The notes below the pieces were generated by a model. The model searched no databases, had not been told where the DNA came from, and was given only the letters and a program-made list of their open reading frames with translations. Of a stretch of DNA of 64,000 nucleotides, positions 62,304 to 64,000 are shown piece after piece. Position 1 is the stretch's first letter, and every line of letters begins with the position of its first letter. The translations under genes were made by a program, and so were the position numbers. Source of the DNA: Paludibacteraceae bacterium (GTDB lineage: Bacteria > Bacteroidota > Bacteroidia > Bacteroidales > Paludibacteraceae); NCBI GenBank assembly GCA_017391525.1, contig JAFOYE010000011.1:124001-188000 (forward strand), written 5' to 3'.

Positions 62304-64000
62304 TTATTGTATTGGTTGTATGATTTTCGCTTTGTTGTATACGATATATCCTTCGCTAGAGTATCCTAATTGTCTGAGGAGCAGAATATACTCGCGAACT
62401 TGCTCTACATATGAAGGTAATTGTTCTTCGCCGAACTTATAGTCGATAACGATAGCATGTTTGTCTTTTAGCATGACACGGTCAGGGCGGTAAGTTTTGC
62501 CTGATGGAGTGATGATATCTTGCTCTGTCAGTACTTGATATTGGTTGCTGAACCAATCATCGTGGTTATGCTGCTTGATTAATGCCTGTAGTGCGATGAG
62601 TTGCTCTTGCATTTCATCCGCCTGTTTTTGCGTGATTTCACCGCCGATCATTAACCGTTTTAAAGCATTTGGTGCATCGTCCCACGTATGAATATATGAT
62701 AACCATAAGTGCATTAGGATACCTAAGTCTACAATAGCTAGTGGGGTATCTTGAGCAAAGTCATTTTCCGAACGCATACGAAGTACAAGACGTTTTGCGA
62801 TCGGAGTGGAGACATATTGCGCCACTTCTGTTGGGGTTTCTATTTCCTCTTTTGGAGGTAGTGGTCCTGGAGCACTTTTGTCTGGACTCAATGAAGTGTA
62901 GGTGTTTTGCTCATCCGTTTCTTCGTCAAAGAGGTATGAAATAAGTTGTCCAATATTGGATATTTTTACCTCATTTTTTGAGTTTATCGCGAATTTTTGG
63001 CCGTAGATATATAGCCTATATCTAGGCCGTGTGATGGCAACATATGTAATATTGAGATTATCCGTGTGGGATGCTAACTCTTCCAAAATATAATCTTTAG
63101 CAAAATAGGAGCGAGTCAGAATCTGCGACGGATAAACCGGAACGAGTGACAAGGTATCAAATGGAGCAACAGTAGGTTTACACCAGATGATGTTGTTAGG
63201 GTGGGAGTCTGCTAGTTTCCAATCGAAGAATGGTATCATAACAATATCAAACTCAAGTCCTTTGCTTGAGTGTATGGTCATGATATTTATTGCGCTACTT
63301 GTTTTGGGAGCAGGTATTGTACTATCTTTGCCTTTGAGTTCCCAATACTCCAAAAAGAGTTCTGTATCAGCTATTTTGGATTGAGTAAATTGGAACACTT
63401 TGTCTTGAAACGCTGTAAGATATGGTGTTGCACCTTCCCAAGTGTTCAGTTTCAATCCATCTATGAGTGCTTGAATATGGTCATACAGAGGCAATGTTTG
63501 TGCTTCTAGTATACATGCTTCGTATTGCTCAAAGTCTGGTACTGCATTTTGCAGAAAAGAGACGGTGGAATCGTCACGTTCAATGGATAGTTTGAGTAAA
63601 TGAATCAGTATTTGCACCGTTGTGTGTGCTCCTATACGCAGTCCACCAGCTGATTGCACTTCGTATCCATGCTGAATGAGGAATTGTGCGATGGATTCAA
63701 CATCTTTGGAGTAGCGTGTTAGTATGGTTACTCGCGAGAGGTTGATATTTTCCTCTTGAAGAGATTGGATTTGTTGTAGCAATGTATCTAAGGCGCTTTC
63801 TCGATAGTTCTTACCCTCAAAGAATTGCATGTGGAAATAGCCATCGTATGATTTTTTGGCCTCTTGATGCATTTGCTTGTAATCATAAATATGTGCTATT
63901 TCATCGATTTTATCGTGGTATTGATTGTCGTATGTCTTCTTAAATTCATCCACCACCCACTTGCAATATGCTTGCATTAATCGTTCGTTGTTATCTACGA
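62304..64000 (-). CDS. UvrD-type helicase with PD-(D/E)XK nuclease domain (AddA/RecB-like), 5'-truncated by the window
   Basis: At least 564 aa; the frame runs off the window edge at 64000, so the N-terminal ATPase motifs are missing. The visible part has the helicase 2A/2B domains with VTILTRYSKDVESIA and motif V/VI-like INIMTIHSSKGLEFDIVMIPF, TYVAITRPRYRLYIYG. A C-terminal nuclease domain follows, with AIVIDYKFGE (PD-D/E-x-K core) and QVREYILLLRQLGY. This is the order of AddA and RecB, which process double-strand breaks. Here it is the usual Bacteroidetes single-subunit-looking gene. Confidence 0.9.
   Translation of the reverse strand, partial: VDNNERLMQAYCKWVVDEFKKTYDNQYHDKIDEIAHIYDYKQMHQEAKKSYDGYFHMQFFEGKNYRESALDTLLQQIQSLQEENINLSRVTILTRYSKDVESIAQFLIQHGYEVQSAGGLRIGAHTTVQILIHLLKLSIERDDSTVSFLQNAVPDFEQYEACILEAQTLPLYDHIQALIDGLKLNTWEGATPYLTAFQDKVFQFTQSKIADTELFLEYWELKGKDSTIPAPKTSSAINIMTIHSSKGLEFDIVMIPFFDWKLADSHPNNIIWCKPTVAPFDTLSLVPVYPSQILTRSYFAKDYILEELASHTDNLNITYVAITRPRYRLYIYGQKFAINSKNEVKISNIGQLISYLFDEETDEQNTYTSLSPDKSAPGPLPPKEEIETPTEVAQYVSTPIAKRLVLRMRSENDFAQDTPLAIVDLGILMHLWLSYIHTWDDAPNALKRLMIGGEITQKQADEMQEQLIALQALIKQHNHDDWFSNQYQVLTEQDIITPSGKTYRPDRVMLKDKHAIVIDYKFGEEQLPSYVEQVREYILLLRQLGYSSEGYIVYNKAKIIQPIQ

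Overview
The window looks like a chromosomal contig from an anaerobic gut- or rumen-type Bacteroidales bacterium; genus cannot be set from sequence alone. The evidence is a SusC/SusD pair, Bacteroidetes-type promoters (TTG or TTTG, about 20 bp, TAnnTTTG) before many genes, a V-type rather than F-type ATPase operon with a DUF2764 gene, a long NusB, a DUF4494 protein, HU-LysM fusions and secreted proteins with Bacteroidales-style C-terminal tails. I see no rRNA, tRNA, CRISPR array, transposase or prophage.

Layout. 140-12159 (minus): two giant paralogous secreted proteins (1848 and 2133 aa) with InlB-type repeats and an unusual N-terminus that carries two signal peptides. 12160-13382: a 1.2 kb gene-free, repeat-rich stretch leading into ffh. 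13383-15762 (plus): ffh, a small helical protein and a secreted Fib_succ_major-like protein. 15937-26157 (minus): a long close-packed run transcribed nusB, yajC, cdaR-like, DegT aminotransferase, rpoN, PAP2-like, Lnb-like, alkaline-phosphatase-like, DUF4494, yggS, HAD phosphatase. 26278-36185 (minus): recQ, rimO, HU, HU-LysM fusion, uvrA (frameshifted) and an ABC-F ATPase. 36676-44205 (plus): a starch/maltooligosaccharide-type Sus locus (MFS sugar transporter, SusC, SusD, SusE/F-like lipoprotein) closed by a strong terminator. 44674-52199 (plus): V-ATPase operon E, DUF2764, A, B, D, I, K, with a K subunit carrying a Na+-binding signature. 52365-57687 (plus): a TerB-like/winged-helix protein, a sigma-54 activator without an HTH, recF and a secreted two-repeat protein. 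57792-64000 (minus): an ArdC-like small protein with a possible 41-aa upstream ORF, a WYL regulator, a U32 peptidase whose Cys-rich tail is a separate overlapping ORF, a TrmH-type methyltransferase, rimM and the C-terminal part of an AddA/RecB-like helicase-nuclease.

The signal that standard feature types do not explain is a set of short tandem 'word' arrays. They have periods of 7, 8 or 11 bp, or an 8-bp word alternating with mini-hairpins, and most hold about four units. They lie between genes, a few bases upstream of start codons (rpoN, yggS), and inside the open frames of yggS, an ABC-F gene, rimO and the V-ATPase I gene. Because 7- and 8-bp units are not multiples of three, gain or loss of one unit inside a gene would shift the frame, so these could be phase-variable loci or a spreading micro-repeat. 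Larger dispersed repeats (a 50-bp block on both sides of ffh, a 40-bp block at two loci, a duplicated ffh promoter next to a 141-bp inverted repeat) add to this. Other points of interest are the two-signal-peptide giant proteins, the tail shared by three secreted proteins, the split U32 gene and the degenerate phosphatase. All functional readings were made by eye from motifs; no searches were run.
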